Positions 37,039-45,899 of a DNA stretch of 64,000 bases are shown piece by piece (the first letter of the stretch is position 1; the number at the start of each line of letters is the position of its first letter). The stretch is from positions 62,001-126,000 of the forward strand of contig NZ_SJXH01000001.1 of NCBI RefSeq assembly GCF_004336635.1, in the 5' to 3' direction. The notes under the pieces are model-generated. The model was given only the letters and a program-made list of their open reading frames with translations. It made no database searches and was not told where the DNA came from. The position numbers were made by a program, and so were the translations under genes. The DNA is from Acinetobacter sp. ANC 4862 (lineage in GTDB: Bacteria > Pseudomonadota > Gammaproteobacteria > Pseudomonadales > Moraxellaceae).

Positions 37039-37273
37039 TCTTTTTTCTGCATTAAAATTCAACTTAAGATTATAGCCAAAAACTACCACACCACAAAAAC
37101 AGCGAAGACAATGCATCATTGTTATCTCTTCGAAAAGCAAAACCCCATCTCTGATTTTCAATCCTTAATTTCATCCAAAATAAATCAAAAAATTCATGGA
37201 TTTACTGATTAGTTTCTGCTAAAACAAAAAATAAATCTTGATAAAAATAATCAATATGTCAAAGGATAATAAA

Positions 37274-37951
37274 ATGACATTCAGCACCAACAACCTCAGC
37301 AAAGTTTATTAGATCATTTTGCTGATTGGCTTAACCATGATTTTACTTTCCATCGATGCCACTGAAGGAAAAACTGTCTTTGGAATTATTTATGTAATTC
37401 TGATTGCACTGGCAATTCGATCCTTTAGCTATAAAATCAATGTAACAGGTCGGAAAATTACTACCCGCACCTTAATTACGGAAAACTCCATTTCCATCCT
37501 GCCTGAATCACGGATTTATATTCGTAAAAATATTACGTCATTATTCTTGCTGTATCGCCATTATGACTATGGAATCAAAATTATTAACCCAAAAGAAAAG
37601 TTAAACATCAATGCCAATGTGAATGATGCAGATGCGTTTTTTGAACTCATTGCTCAGCTTGAACAAAAAATCATTTTTCCTGTGAGTTGGGAACGTTTTT
37701 CAACGCAAAAAAAACTAAAATTAGATCAGAACTTAACTGTGCACCCTCAAGGTATTATTTATAAAAATAAGAATTATCTTTATGAATCACTATCAAGTAT
37801 CGAGCTAGAACAAGGTTATTTTAGATTAAAGGCTGAAGGGAAAATGTGGGAGACTACAGTTTTAGCATTACCCGTTTCACAAATCCCCAACCTGACTACT
37901 TTTATGTCCTTAGTTCACCATAATATAGAACCTCAAGCGGAAGTTTCCTAA
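37274..37951 (+). pseudogene. Small membrane protein gene with in-frame amber codon 13
   Basis: AAGGA lies seven bases before ATG 37274, which reads MTFSTNNLSKVY and then TAG (37310). The same frame continues without further stops as IILLIGLTMILLSIDATEGK and about 200 more residues. These include a second hydrophobic segment (TVFGIIYVILIALAIRSFSY) and a beta-rich soluble part. The stop falls just before the first membrane helix. TTG 37319 or ATG 37337 could restart translation but have no ribosome site. The family is unrecognised; the soluble half recalls PH-like bacterial domains. Broken gene or restart cannot be decided. Confidence 0.65.
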
Positions 37952-38000
37952 AATACTACCTGCTGTGTATAAAATTCATTTTTCAATCTAGGCAGAATAG

Positions 38001-38417
38001 TTAAAGTGATGAACGATTATAGATATATGCAACCGACCCTAAGGCCATGCCTAAACCAATCAACATTGCAAACCAAATCCCACTTGTTTCCGCATGCTCT
38101 ACAGCACAAATTGAAGGGTCGTTCAGCAAATATTTAATTTTCATCACTGGATTATGCTGTAATTGATTAATGATCGACTCACTGACATTGCCATGACAGG
38201 TATAGGTTTGCCCTGTGGTGGTTTGAAATGTCGGTGATACCTCATACCCCGTGGTGACCCCTCGCTTAGTACGTTGGGTATATCCGGTGAGTGGCTGGCT
38301 CATTACCTCAATGCCTCGCTCAGCCAACTTTGCATGATCACTTCGCTCACTACACCCCTCTAAGACCAGAAAAATACCCAAAATACATATAATTCCTGCA
38401 AAGAACTTTTCTTTCAT
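38001..38417 (-). CDS. Putative lipoprotein with C-terminal membrane helix (DUF3592-like)
   Basis: A 138-residue protein. The N terminus is an export signal with a possible lipobox (LVLEGCSERSDHAKL), and the C terminus is a membrane helix (GIWFAMLIGLGMALGSVAYIY). The middle (YEVSPTFQTTTGQTYTCHGNVSESIINQLQHNPVMKIKYLLNDPS) resembles DUF3592-type extracytoplasmic domains. Function is unknown. It stands alone between the amber-containing gene and tsf. Confidence 0.65.
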   Translation of the reverse strand: MKEKFFAGIICILGIFLVLEGCSERSDHAKLAERGIEVMSQPLTGYTQRTKRGVTTGYEVSPTFQTTTGQTYTCHGNVSESIINQLQHNPVMKIKYLLNDPSICAVEHAETSGIWFAMLIGLGMALGSVAYIYNRSSL

Positions 38418-38542
38418 TATTTCTACCTTTTTATATTCAATTAATTTTTTATATAATGCTTATTCAATAAAAGCATTTTAACAGCTTATTTTTATTGGAT
38501 AAATTTACTCAATTTATATGAAAAAATATAGAGAGCGCGCAT

Positions 38543-38570
38543 AAAAAAAGCCCCAAATGGGGCTTTTTTT
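38543..38570 (-). terminator. Terminator of the rpsB-tsf operon
   Basis: A run of A residues with GCCCC pairs with GGGGC and a run of T residues around AAAT. It is symmetric and strong. Confidence 0.93.
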
Positions 38571-38600
38571 TCACAAAATAGTTCTACCTAGAGGCAAAAA

Positions 38601-39476
38601 TTATTTTGCAGCAGCTTGAGCAGCAGCAACTTCTTCAGCGAAGCTCATTTCTGCTTTCTTCTCAATACCTTCACCTACTTCAAAGCGAACGAATTGAGCA
38701 ACTGTAGTACCAGTTGATTTAAGAACATCAGCAACTTTCTTGTCGTTGTCGATTACGTACATTTGACGCTCAAGAACAACTTCGTTCAAGTATTTTTCAA
38801 CTGAACCAGTCACCATTTTTTCAACGATGTTTGCAGGTTTACCAGATTCTAATGCTTTCGCTTCAGCAATTTCTTTTTCTTTAGCGATAAGATCAGCAGA
38901 TACGCCTTCAGCATTTACAGCAACTGGGTTGAACGCAGCAACGTGCATTGCAATACCTTTACCAGTCGCAGCATCACCTGTGTAAGACACAACAACACCG
39001 ATTTTTAAACCGTGTTTGTAAACTGCAAGGTTTTCGCCTTCAACAATTTTCGCACGACGAACTTGAATGTTTTCACCGATTTTTTGAACAAGAGCAATAC
39101 GCGCTTCTTCAACAGTTTGGCCATCTTCAAGTTTTAATTCAGCGATTTGAGCAGCATCAGTTACGCCAGCAGCAAGTGCAGCAGCAGCAACTTTAGCAGA
39201 GAAACCAGCAAAGTTTTCGTCTTTAGCAACGAAGTCAGTTTGGCAGTTTACTTCTAAAAGAATCGCTTTGTTGCCTTCTTGAGCAATCGTGATCGCGCCA
39301 TCAGCAGCAATGTTACCCGCTTTTTTAGCTGCTTTTGCTTGACCAGATTTACGAAGGTTATCAATCGCTAACTCAACATCACCATTCGATTCTGTTAATG
39401 CTTTTTTGCATTCCATCATTGCAAGACCAGTACGGTCACGTAATTCTTTTACCATGCTCGCAGTAACTGCAGTCAT
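38601..39476 (-). CDS. tsf: Translation elongation factor Ts
   Basis: EF-Ts recycles EF-Tu by exchanging GDP. The 291-residue protein has the UBA-like N-terminal helices (MVKELRDRTGLAMMECKKAL), the core EF-Tu-binding motif (ANCQTDF in the form LEVNCQTDFVAKDENF), the KIGENIQVRRA block, and the C-terminal module. It is the second gene of the classic rpsB-tsf operon; a partial terminator hairpin lies between the two. Confidence 0.98.
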   Translation of the reverse strand: MTAVTASMVKELRDRTGLAMMECKKALTESNGDVELAIDNLRKSGQAKAAKKAGNIAADGAITIAQEGNKAILLEVNCQTDFVAKDENFAGFSAKVAAAALAAGVTDAAQIAELKLEDGQTVEEARIALVQKIGENIQVRRAKIVEGENLAVYKHGLKIGVVVSYTGDAATGKGIAMHVAAFNPVAVNAEGVSADLIAKEKEIAEAKALESGKPANIVEKMVTGSVEKYLNEVVLERQMYVIDNDKKVADVLKSTGTTVAQFVRFEVGEGIEKKAEMSFAEEVAAAQAAAK

Positions 39477-39520
39477 GTTGTTCTCCTAAATACGGTAGAA
39501 AAATGAATCTGTTCAACAAA

Positions 39521-39548
39521 AACGGCCCAAAGTGTTCTCTGGGCCGTT
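39521..39548 (-). terminator. Internal hairpin between rpsB and tsf (probable partial terminator)
   Basis: AACGGCCCA pairs with TGGGCCGTT. On the minus strand five T residues follow. It is inside the operon, so it should only attenuate, lowering tsf relative to rpsB, as reported for the E. coli operon. Confidence 0.8.
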
Positions 39549-39616
39549 CTGCTTTCTTGACGCTTAATTTGCCACCATTACATGTCGCAAAAATGACAAC
39601 CTTGCGTCAAAACGCA

Positions 39617-40366
39617 TTAAGCCTCTGGAGCTTCTTTAACGTCTTCAGCTTTCGCTTGAGCGTTTGCTTGTGATTGAGCGTACTCTTTACCAGCAAGAAT
39701 CGCATCAGCCATAGCAGAAGCATAAAGTGTAACAGCACGGATTGCATCGTCATTACCCGGGATAACGTAGTCTACGTTGTCTGGGTTAGAGTTTGTATCA
39801 ACGATACCGATTACAGGAATACCAAGGTTTTTAGCTTCTTTAATCGCGATTGATTCGTGGTCAACGTCAATTACGAATAATGCGTCAGGTAAACCACCCA
39901 TGTTTTTAACGCCGCCTAAAGCACGTTCAAGTTTTTCCATCTCGCGACTACGCTCTAAAGCTTCACGTTTAGTAAGCTTAAGGAAAGTACCGTCTTGAGA
40001 TTGAGTTTGAAGGTCTTTTAAACGGTTGATTGATTGACGAAGAGTTTTCCAGTTCGTCAACATACCACCTAACCAACGGTGATCAACATATGGTTGACCA
40101 GCGCGTTGCGCTTGTTCACGGATGATGTTAGATGCAGCACGTTTAGTACCAACGAACAATACTTTGTTCTTTTTGCTAGCAAGATTGTTAACAAAGTTCA
40201 AAGCATCATTTAACGCAGGAACAGTGTGTTCAAGGTTGATGATGTGAATTTTGTTACGCGCACCAAAGATGTATTCACGCATCTTTGGATTCCAGAAACG
40301 AGTTTGGTGACCAAAGTGCGCGCCAGCTTGAAGAAGGTCGCGCATGCTTACGTTGTAATCTGCCAT
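39617..40366 (-). CDS. rpsB: 30S ribosomal protein S2
   Basis: S2 is a late-assembling small-subunit protein. The 249-residue sequence is typical: [59 protein letters not shown] and [23 protein letters not shown]. The tail is Ala/Glu-rich. It is divergent from map and preceded by a structured leader expected to mediate autoregulation. Confidence 0.98.
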   Translation of the reverse strand: MADYNVSMRDLLQAGAHFGHQTRFWNPKMREYIFGARNKIHIINLEHTVPALNDALNFVNNLASKKNKVLFVGTKRAASNIIREQAQRAGQPYVDHRWLGGMLTNWKTLRQSINRLKDLQTQSQDGTFLKLTKREALERSREMEKLERALGGVKNMGGLPDALFVIDVDHESIAIKEAKNLGIPVIGIVDTNSNPDNVDYVIPGNDDAIRAVTLYASAMADAILAGKEYAQSQANAQAKAEDVKEAPEA

Positions 40367-40522
40367 TTTCTATACCTTAAAGTTTGGGTTAGGCCTCCAT
40401 ATACCCGCATTCTCCACCTCGAAAGGCACCCAGAGAAATGTGTCGATATATGTGCGGATTTTGTTGCCCCATCCAACAAAGCCCGTGAAATATATTCACG
40501 AAAAAGCATTTGATAAAATGGG
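40367..40522 (-). promoter_or_regulatory. rpsB leader (S2 autoregulatory / t44-type element)
   Basis: The predicted leader is about 156 nt and rich in hairpins, for example CGTGAA-TATA-TTTCACG, and a GGGTGCC stretch that can pair with GGCCTAACCC before the start codon. In gammaproteobacteria S2 binds such a leader (Rfam t44) to repress rpsB-tsf. The location between map and rpsB fits; the exact fold was not computed. Confidence 0.6.
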
Positions 40523-40528
40523 CGGCTA

Positions 40529-40558
40529 TTTATACCATAGTCACATACAAATTTCCAA
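40529..40558 (-). promoter_or_regulatory. Sigma-70 promoter of rpsB-tsf
   Basis: Minus strand: TTGGAA (40558-40553), an 18-base spacer and TATAAA (40534-40529). The start is expected near 40522. Confidence 0.6.
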
Positions 40559-40573
40559 AAGTTTTTAGAGATC

Positions 40574-41398
40574 ATGAACAGTACTTACCAAGCTCCACGT
40601 CGACTCATTAAAACCCCTGACGAAATTGAAAAAATGCGTGTAGCGGGGCGACTGGCGGCAGAAGTTTTGGATATGATCAAACCGCATGTTGTTCCGGGTG
40701 TGACGACCCTTGAGCTTGATACGATTTGTCATGACTATATTGTCAATAAACAAGATGCCATTCCAGCATGTTTAGGTTACGGTGCAGCGCCTGGTCGCCC
40801 TGCATTCCAGCATGTGATTTGTACATCTGTGAACCATGTGGTGTGCCACGGCATTCCATCTGACGCTAAAGTGTTAAAGAAAGGTGATATTTTAAATATC
40901 GATATCACTGTCATCAAAGACGGCTACCATGGCGATACCAATATGATGTACATCGTCGGTGGTGAAACCTCAATTTTGGCTGACCGCCTATGTAAAGTGG
41001 CTCAAGAAGCGATGTATCGTGGCATGGAAACGGTTAAACCCGGTTCAACCATTGGTGACATTGGTCATGCCATTCAAAAGTATGTTGAATCTGAACGCTT
41101 TAGCGTAGTACGTGAATATTGTGGTCATGGTATTGGTACAACTTTCCATGATGAACCGCAAGTCTTGCATTATGGTCAGCCAGATACAGGCATGGTGCTT
41201 GAAGAAGGCATGACATTCACCATTGAACCTATGGTGAACGCTGGTGTTTGGCAAACTAAATTATTAGGTGACAAATGGACTGTAGTGACTAAAGATCATA
41301 AGTTATCTGCACAATATGAACACACTCTTTTAGTCACCAAAACTGGTGTTGAAGTACTGACTGCACGTCCTGAAGAAGACTTGTCTCGTTTCATGTAA
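40574..41398 (+). CDS. map: Methionine aminopeptidase type I
   Basis: Map removes the initiator methionine from new proteins. The 274-residue type I enzyme shows the two-metal ligands: Asp in LNIDITVIKDGYHGDTN, His in CGHGIGTTFHDEP, Glu in TFTIEPMV and Glu in SAQYEHTLLVT. The block CTSVNHVVCHGIPSD holds the substrate His. It is divergent from rpsB, the conserved arrangement in this class, and its own terminator follows. Confidence 0.97.
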   Translation: MNSTYQAPRRLIKTPDEIEKMRVAGRLAAEVLDMIKPHVVPGVTTLELDTICHDYIVNKQDAIPACLGYGAAPGRPAFQHVICTSVNHVVCHGIPSDAKVLKKGDILNIDITVIKDGYHGDTNMMYIVGGETSILADRLCKVAQEAMYRGMETVKPGSTIGDIGHAIQKYVESERFSVVREYCGHGIGTTFHDEPQVLHYGQPDTGMVLEEGMTFTIEPMVNAGVWQTKLLGDKWTVVTKDHKLSAQYEHTLLVTKTGVEVLTARPEEDLSRFM

Positions 41399-41436
41399 TT
41401 ATTTTTCATGTAATTCTTCTATTTAAATTGCAGCTT

Positions 41437-41466
41437 AAAAATGGCTACTTCAATGTAGCCATTTTT
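41437..41466 (+). terminator. Terminator of map
   Basis: AAAAATGGCTAC pairs with GTAGCCATTTTT around six bases. Confidence 0.9.
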
Positions 41467-41720
41467 ATGTTTAAACTTTTTTATTTCATCCAGTCGCGTT
41501 ATTTAGGTTAAAGCTCTTTCCAAACATTCAATTTATTGAGTTATTTTCTATTCCTGTAAAAACATAAAATCGTATCCATTAAAGCCAAAACTATTGAAAC
41601 AATTATTCATAAAAATATTTTTTTTACATATCGTATATTTCTTGCACCCCTTTCTCCTGTTTTTTAGGCTAAGATAGTGTGCTTTTTTATTTTTTAATCC
41701 CTATAAGAAGGAATACTGCC
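41467..41720. other. AT-rich upstream region of aspC
   Basis: Together with the map terminator this makes a 322-base gap. It contains runs of T and A and no open frame of note. The aspC promoter should lie here, but I cannot choose one -35/-10 pair with confidence. Confidence 0.4.
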
Positions 41721-42947
41721 GTGGACGTACGTCTCTCTGATCGTGTCAATGCCATCAAACCGTCCCCTACACTTGCTGTTACCAATAAAGCTGCTGAACT
41801 TAAAGCTGCTGGTAAAAACGTAATTGGTTTGGGTGCAGGTGAACCAGATTTTGATACCCCACAACACATCAAAGATGCAGCAATTACTGCGATTAACAAC
41901 GGTTTTACCAAATATACCGCTGTTGACGGTACTCCAGGTCTTAAAAAAGCGATTATCGCAAAATTCAAACGCGACAATAATCTTGACTATGCAGCAAACC
42001 AGATCCTGGTTTCTTGCGGTGGTAAACAATCATTCTTTAACTTGGCACTTGCTTTGTTAAACAAAGGTGATGAAGTGATCATCCCTGCGCCATACTGGGT
42101 CAGCTATCCAGACATGGTGATTATCGCTGAAGGTGTTCCAGTTGTTGTGAAATGTGGTGAAGAACAACGTTTCAAAATCACGCCTGCGCAATTAGAAGCA
42201 GCAATCACTGACAAAACGCGTTTAGTGGTGCTTAACAGCCCTTCTAACCCTACCGGCATGATCTACACTAAAGCTGAATTAGAAGCTTTGGCTGAAGTAC
42301 TTCGTAAATACCCAGAAGTATTGGTTGCTTCAGATGACATGTACGAACCAATCCGTTGGGATGACGAGTTCTACAACATCGCAACTGTTGCTCCAGATCT
42401 TTATGACCGCGTAATCGTACTTAACGGTGTGTCTAAAGCATATGCAATGACTGGCTGGCGTATTGGCTATGCAGCAGGTCCTGCTAAATTGATTGGTGCA
42501 ATGAAAAAAATCCAGTCTCAATCAACTTCAAACCCGACTTCGATTTCTCAAGTTGCTGCTGAAGCTGCATTGAATGGTCCTCAAGACGTGCTTGAGCCAA
42601 TGATTGAAGCATTCAAACGTCGTCATGACCTGGTTGTTAAAGGCTTAAATGACATCAAAGGTATTACTTGCTTACCTGCTGATGGTGCATTCTATGCATA
42701 TGCAAACATCCGCCCATTGATTCGTGCAAAAGGCTTAAAATCTTGCACAGAATTCTCTGCATGGTTATTGGAAGAAACAGGTGTTGCTGTTGTTCCTGGT
42801 GATGCATTCGGTCTAGGCGGTTATATGCGTATTTCTTATGCAACTGCTGATGAAGTGCTTGTAGATGCGTTAGCGCGTATCAAGAAAGCTGCTGATTCAA
42901 TCGAAGGCGTTGACGCTGCGATTGCTTCAATTGCTGCTGAAAAATAA
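41721..42947 (+). CDS. aspC: Aspartate aminotransferase (class I, Ib subgroup)
   Basis: It interconverts aspartate and oxaloacetate with glutamate and 2-oxoglutarate. The 408-residue sequence is of the Ib type found in many bacteria: VIGLGAGEPDFDTPQHIKDA, YTAVDGTPGLKKAI, NSPSNPTGMIY and the PLP Lys239 in NGVSKAYAMTGWRIGYAAG. I start it at GTG 41721 because AGAAGGA is correctly spaced and VRLSDRVNAIKPSPT is the usual N terminus; the frame is open from 41679. Terminator downstream. Confidence 0.93.
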   Translation: MDVRLSDRVNAIKPSPTLAVTNKAAELKAAGKNVIGLGAGEPDFDTPQHIKDAAITAINNGFTKYTAVDGTPGLKKAIIAKFKRDNNLDYAANQILVSCGGKQSFFNLALALLNKGDEVIIPAPYWVSYPDMVIIAEGVPVVVKCGEEQRFKITPAQLEAAITDKTRLVVLNSPSNPTGMIYTKAELEALAEVLRKYPEVLVASDDMYEPIRWDDEFYNIATVAPDLYDRVIVLNGVSKAYAMTGWRIGYAAGPAKLIGAMKKIQSQSTSNPTSISQVAAEAALNGPQDVLEPMIEAFKRRHDLVVKGLNDIKGITCLPADGAFYAYANIRPLIRAKGLKSCTEFSAWLLEETGVAVVPGDAFGLGGYMRISYATADEVLVDALARIKKAADSIEGVDAAIASIAAEK

Positions 42948-42975
42948 TCTATAACTTAGCAATAAGTTATATGAG

Positions 42976-43004
42976 AAAAACCCGCGTTTATCGCGGGTTT
43001 TTTT
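42976..43004 (+). terminator. Terminator of aspC
   Basis: AAAAACCCGCG pairs with CGCGGGTTTTT around five bases and extends into T residues. Confidence 0.92.
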
Positions 43005-43037
43005 AATAATAAAGTTTTATTCAATATAAAAAGTGAC

Positions 43038-43880
43038 TTAGTGATTGCCTTTAACGCTATGTTTGCCTGCATAAATAACTAAAAAAATCCCCAGCAAGAC
43101 AATCACGGTAGATAAAATAATCCGTAGTCCAATTGTTTCGCCAATAAAAAGTGAACCACCCAAAATAGCTAAACACGGTACACTCAATTGCACAGTACTT
43201 GCATCTATACGATCTATACGCTTAACAATGGAATACCACAATACATAGGCGCCCCCAGAGGTTACGCCACCTGACAACACAGCGAGAGCAACACCTTGAG
43301 GAGTGATTATTGCATCTTGATGCAATACAAAATACGCAATCATCACCAAAGGGATCGCCAGAAGAAAATTACCTACACTACCCGATAACGGATTTTGCAT
43401 GTGCTTACCCAAAATACTGTAAGCAGCCCAAGCCAAACCTGAAATCATCATAATGATCGAATAACTCAAACTCGGCGCACTCGCACCCGGTAACAGCAGA
43501 ATAATGATTCCGGTTAACGCCATCATCAAACCCAAACCACGTTTTAAATTCAGTTTCTCACCATGAAAAACCGCATAAAACACCATGGTCAATTGCACTG
43601 TTCCAAACAGTAAAAGTGCGCCCACACCCGCATCAATTTTAAGATAAGCATATGAAAATGCCACAATATAAATCGCCAAAGCCAATGCGCTATTTAAATG
43701 CCATTGTATGAACTGACGCCTCTGACTGAGCAACCACAGTATCAATAAAACCCCAGCACCACTACAAACACGAATCACACTAAAGCTTAACGGGTCAATT
43801 TCATGTCCCGCTAAAGCCAAACGACACAACACTGAATTTGCAGCAAAGGCAATCATTGCCAAAGTTATTTTTAAGAACAT
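43038..43880 (-). CDS. EamA/DMT family transporter
   Basis: A 280-residue inner-membrane protein with ten predicted helices in two EamA repeats. The first starts ITLAMIAFAANSVLCRLAL; the second is at about residue 145 (LSYSIIMMISGLAWAAYSILGKH). Members export amino acids or other metabolites, and the substrate here cannot be told. It is convergent with aspC. The 378-base region upstream is AT-rich without genes. Confidence 0.85.
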   Translation of the reverse strand: MFLKITLAMIAFAANSVLCRLALAGHEIDPLSFSVIRVCSGAGVLLILWLLSQRRQFIQWHLNSALALAIYIVAFSYAYLKIDAGVGALLLFGTVQLTMVFYAVFHGEKLNLKRGLGLMMALTGIIILLLPGASAPSLSYSIIMMISGLAWAAYSILGKHMQNPLSGSVGNFLLAIPLVMIAYFVLHQDAIITPQGVALAVLSGGVTSGGAYVLWYSIVKRIDRIDASTVQLSVPCLAILGGSLFIGETIGLRIILSTVIVLLGIFLVIYAGKHSVKGNH

Positions 43881-44258
43881 TGTTGAGCATCCATATTCAA
43901 CGACGGGCTTTCATTCATTCTCATAGATATACAAATTTAGACATAAGCTCCAATCTTTATCTCTAATGCCTTATATCAAATAAACTTGTAACCTCTGTTC
44001 AAGCTCATCACAAACTCCAAATTAATACTTTTAGAGATCACTTTTACCTGATTGTTAATGTCATCCCAATAACTCAAGAAATATAAGCAATTGTTTTTAA
44101 TTAAAAAATTTATAAAAATAAAATTGATAAAAATTTTTATATGCGCACCACCGTCTAATTTTAATATTATATTAACCTTATGTTTTAAAGCAGATACTTA
44201 CCAAAAACCTATAATAAATAGCATGACTGAAGCATATAACATTATCTGAGTTGACTTG
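43881..44258. other. AT-rich intergenic region between divergent genes
   Basis: It is about 378 bases, very AT-rich around 44090-44190, and has no open frame with protein-like composition. It should contain the promoters of the EamA transporter and the thioesterase. Confidence 0.45.
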
Positions 44259-44765
44259 ATGAATATGCAGCAGCCAACTAACGTATTCAGCAGTACCTTT
44301 TTAAAACTTAATCATCATTCAGGAATGATCGCAATGAACCCCAAAGAAATGACAGGGCTGCAACTGTTACAAGCCATGTGTACAGGGAAAATCCCACCTG
44401 CAAGTATTAGTGAAACCATACCAATGCAGCCTTATGAAGTTTCAGCAGGAACGATTCATTTCAAAGTAAAAGCAGATCATCGCCACTTAAATCCTTTAGG
44501 GAGCGTACACGGTGGTTTTGCCGCAACAGTACTGGATTCCGTCACCGGTTGTGCGGTACACAGTATGCTGGAAGCAGGCGTAGGCTATGGCACCATCGAC
44601 TTGAATATAAAAATGTGCCGTCCCATTCCCAAAGACAAAGAACTACATGCCGTGGGCACCATTATTAATATCAGCAAGAACTTGGGGATTTCTGAAGGTA
44701 AAATTATTGATGAAGATGGCAAACTTTATGCCCATGCTACTGCGACGTGTATGATTATTCGTTAA
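44259..44765 (+). CDS. PaaI-family acyl-CoA thioesterase (hotdog fold)
   Basis: A 168-residue hotdog-fold protein. The motif NPLGSVHGGFAATVLDSVTGCAV holds the catalytic-site HGG and the acidic residue of the PaaI group, and YGTIDLNIKMCRPIPKDKEL is the central beta hairpin. It is likely to hydrolyse acyl-CoA or aryl-CoA thioesters; the substrate is unknown. The ATG at 44259 is preferred over the TTG at 44256. An almost perfect inverted repeat follows. Confidence 0.85.
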   Translation: MNMQQPTNVFSSTFLKLNHHSGMIAMNPKEMTGLQLLQAMCTGKIPPASISETIPMQPYEVSAGTIHFKVKADHRHLNPLGSVHGGFAATVLDSVTGCAVHSMLEAGVGYGTIDLNIKMCRPIPKDKELHAVGTIINISKNLGISEGKIIDEDGKLYAHATATCMIIR

Positions 44766-44803
44766 TACAAAAAATGCCGTATTTGGAGCACGTCCTGATT
44801 CAA

Positions 44804-44835
44804 CTAAAGCTTAAGTTAAGTTACTTAAGCTTTAG
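44804..44835. terminator. Long inverted repeat between convergent genes
   Basis: Perfect 13-base arms, CTAAAGCTTAAGT and ACTTAAGCTTTAG, pair around six bases. Neither side has a long T-run, so it may be a weak bidirectional terminator or a protein site. Confidence 0.55.
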
Positions 44836-44848
44836 CAATCACTCATCA

Positions 44849-45307
44849 TTAAACAGCCGATTTAAGTGATTTCGTTAGCTCTGGAAAAGGCACTTCTGGA
44901 CGTGACGTCGCTTTATAAATACATAAATATTTGAACACGCTATCGAGAGATACAGCAAGTTTCTTCTGTTCCGATATTGACCAAACTTTCGAGTTATTAC
45001 GTCCGGATAAAGCGCTGCCATTCAATTGATATAAATACAGATCATGATCACGTTGCAAAGGTTGCTTACGACCATTTGAATAGCTTTCTAGTAATAATTG
45101 ACAAGGTGAATCAATCAACCATTTATCACTAAACCAAAGCTGCAACAAATCACCCAAATATAAGGCTTGAGTTCCTACAGGCCAGACCTGGACATAAGCA
45201 TCTTCAACGGCAGTTTGATAGCGTTGTGGATCTTGAATGATAGAAAGGTAATTGTCTTGATAAAAAGATAAATTTGAAAAGATTTCGGCAATCGTCAGCG
45301 TATGCAT
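44849..45307 (-). CDS. Conserved hypothetical cytosolic protein
   Basis: A 152-residue protein without signal or membrane segments. AGGAG lies well placed before ATG 45307 (MHTLTIAEIFSNLSFYQDNY), so this start beats the longer open frame. The middle block VEDAYVQVWPVGTQALYLGDLLQLWFSDKWLID is distinctive. I cannot assign a family or function. It lies upstream of the first tRNA-Asn and is transcribed away from it. Confidence 0.7.
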   Translation of the reverse strand: MHTLTIAEIFSNLSFYQDNYLSIIQDPQRYQTAVEDAYVQVWPVGTQALYLGDLLQLWFSDKWLIDSPCQLLLESYSNGRKQPLQRDHDLYLYQLNGSALSGRNNSKVWSISEQKKLAVSLDSVFKYLCIYKATSRPEVPFPELTKSLKSAV

Positions 45308-45506
45308 TCGCTTTCTCCTGTTTAGCCATTTTAGTGCTGGCAAGTTGGTTTAAATCCACACTGTTTGAACTTTCATTCAAACGCTCTGTTATGCATTTAA
45401 TCTAACAAGCCGATTTTGGCTGTGCAAGTTTTTTTAACATTTTTGATTTATTTGTCTAAATAAAAAGCATACAGCACAAAAATTAAGGAATCATGACACT
45501 TTTAGC

Positions 45507-45534
45507 TTGACCCTCTACAAAATCTCCTTATAAT
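45507..45534 (+). promoter_or_regulatory. Promoter of the first tRNA-Asn
   Basis: TTGACC, a 16-base spacer and a perfect TATAAT. The -10 ends 11 bases before the tRNA. Confidence 0.8.
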
Positions 45535-45545
45535 CGCATGCAGAT

Positions 45546-45621
45546 TCTCCAATAGCTCAGTCGGTAGAGCGACGGACTGTTAATCCGCAGGTCCCTGGTT
45601 CGAGCCCAGGTTGGAGAGCCA
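45546..45621 (+). tRNA. tRNA-Asn (anticodon GTT), copy 1
   Basis: Acceptor arms TCTCCAA and TTGGAGA, discriminator G, encoded CCA, and anticodon loop CTGTTAA. It is identical in sequence to copies 2 and 4. Confidence 0.98.
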
Positions 45622-45627
45622 AATACG

Positions 45628-45660
45628 AAAAAGCCCGCAGCATTAAAGCGGGCTTTTTTT
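45628..45660 (+). terminator. Terminator of tRNA-Asn copy 1
   Basis: AAAAAGCCCGC pairs with GCGGGCTTTTT around nine bases, with a long T-run. Confidence 0.92.
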
Positions 45661-45829
45661 TGCCTAAATAATCCATAACTATTCAAATCATCATAAAAAC
45701 AATGATCTTAATTGGCTCTTTATTAAAATCAAATCTGCAAATATCTATCCGCTATCAAGTTAGTCCACTCATAGTCATAAATTGATTGAGATATAAAAAT
45801 TCGTAGTGAAATAATGGGTAAACAATAAA

Positions 45830-45853
45830 AAAAGCGCATCGAAATGCGCTTTT
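45830..45853 (-). terminator. Terminator of the DegS-type protease gene
   Basis: AAAAGCGCAT pairs with ATGCGCTTTT, with seven T residues on the minus strand. A second inverted repeat (CATTCATCC with GGATGAATG) sits between it and the stop. Confidence 0.88.
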
Positions 45854-45899
45854 CTCCATTCATCCCATCTTAATATGGATGAATGTAAAGATTATTTTA

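Noticed and set aside
40226..40575. Overlapping open frames on both strands in the rpsB leader.
   Set aside because: The region is better explained as promoter plus structured leader RNA; neither frame is protein-like.
44804..44835. Long inverted repeat as an end of an insertion sequence.
   Set aside because: Single copy in the window, no transposase and no second repeat; better seen as a terminator between convergent genes.
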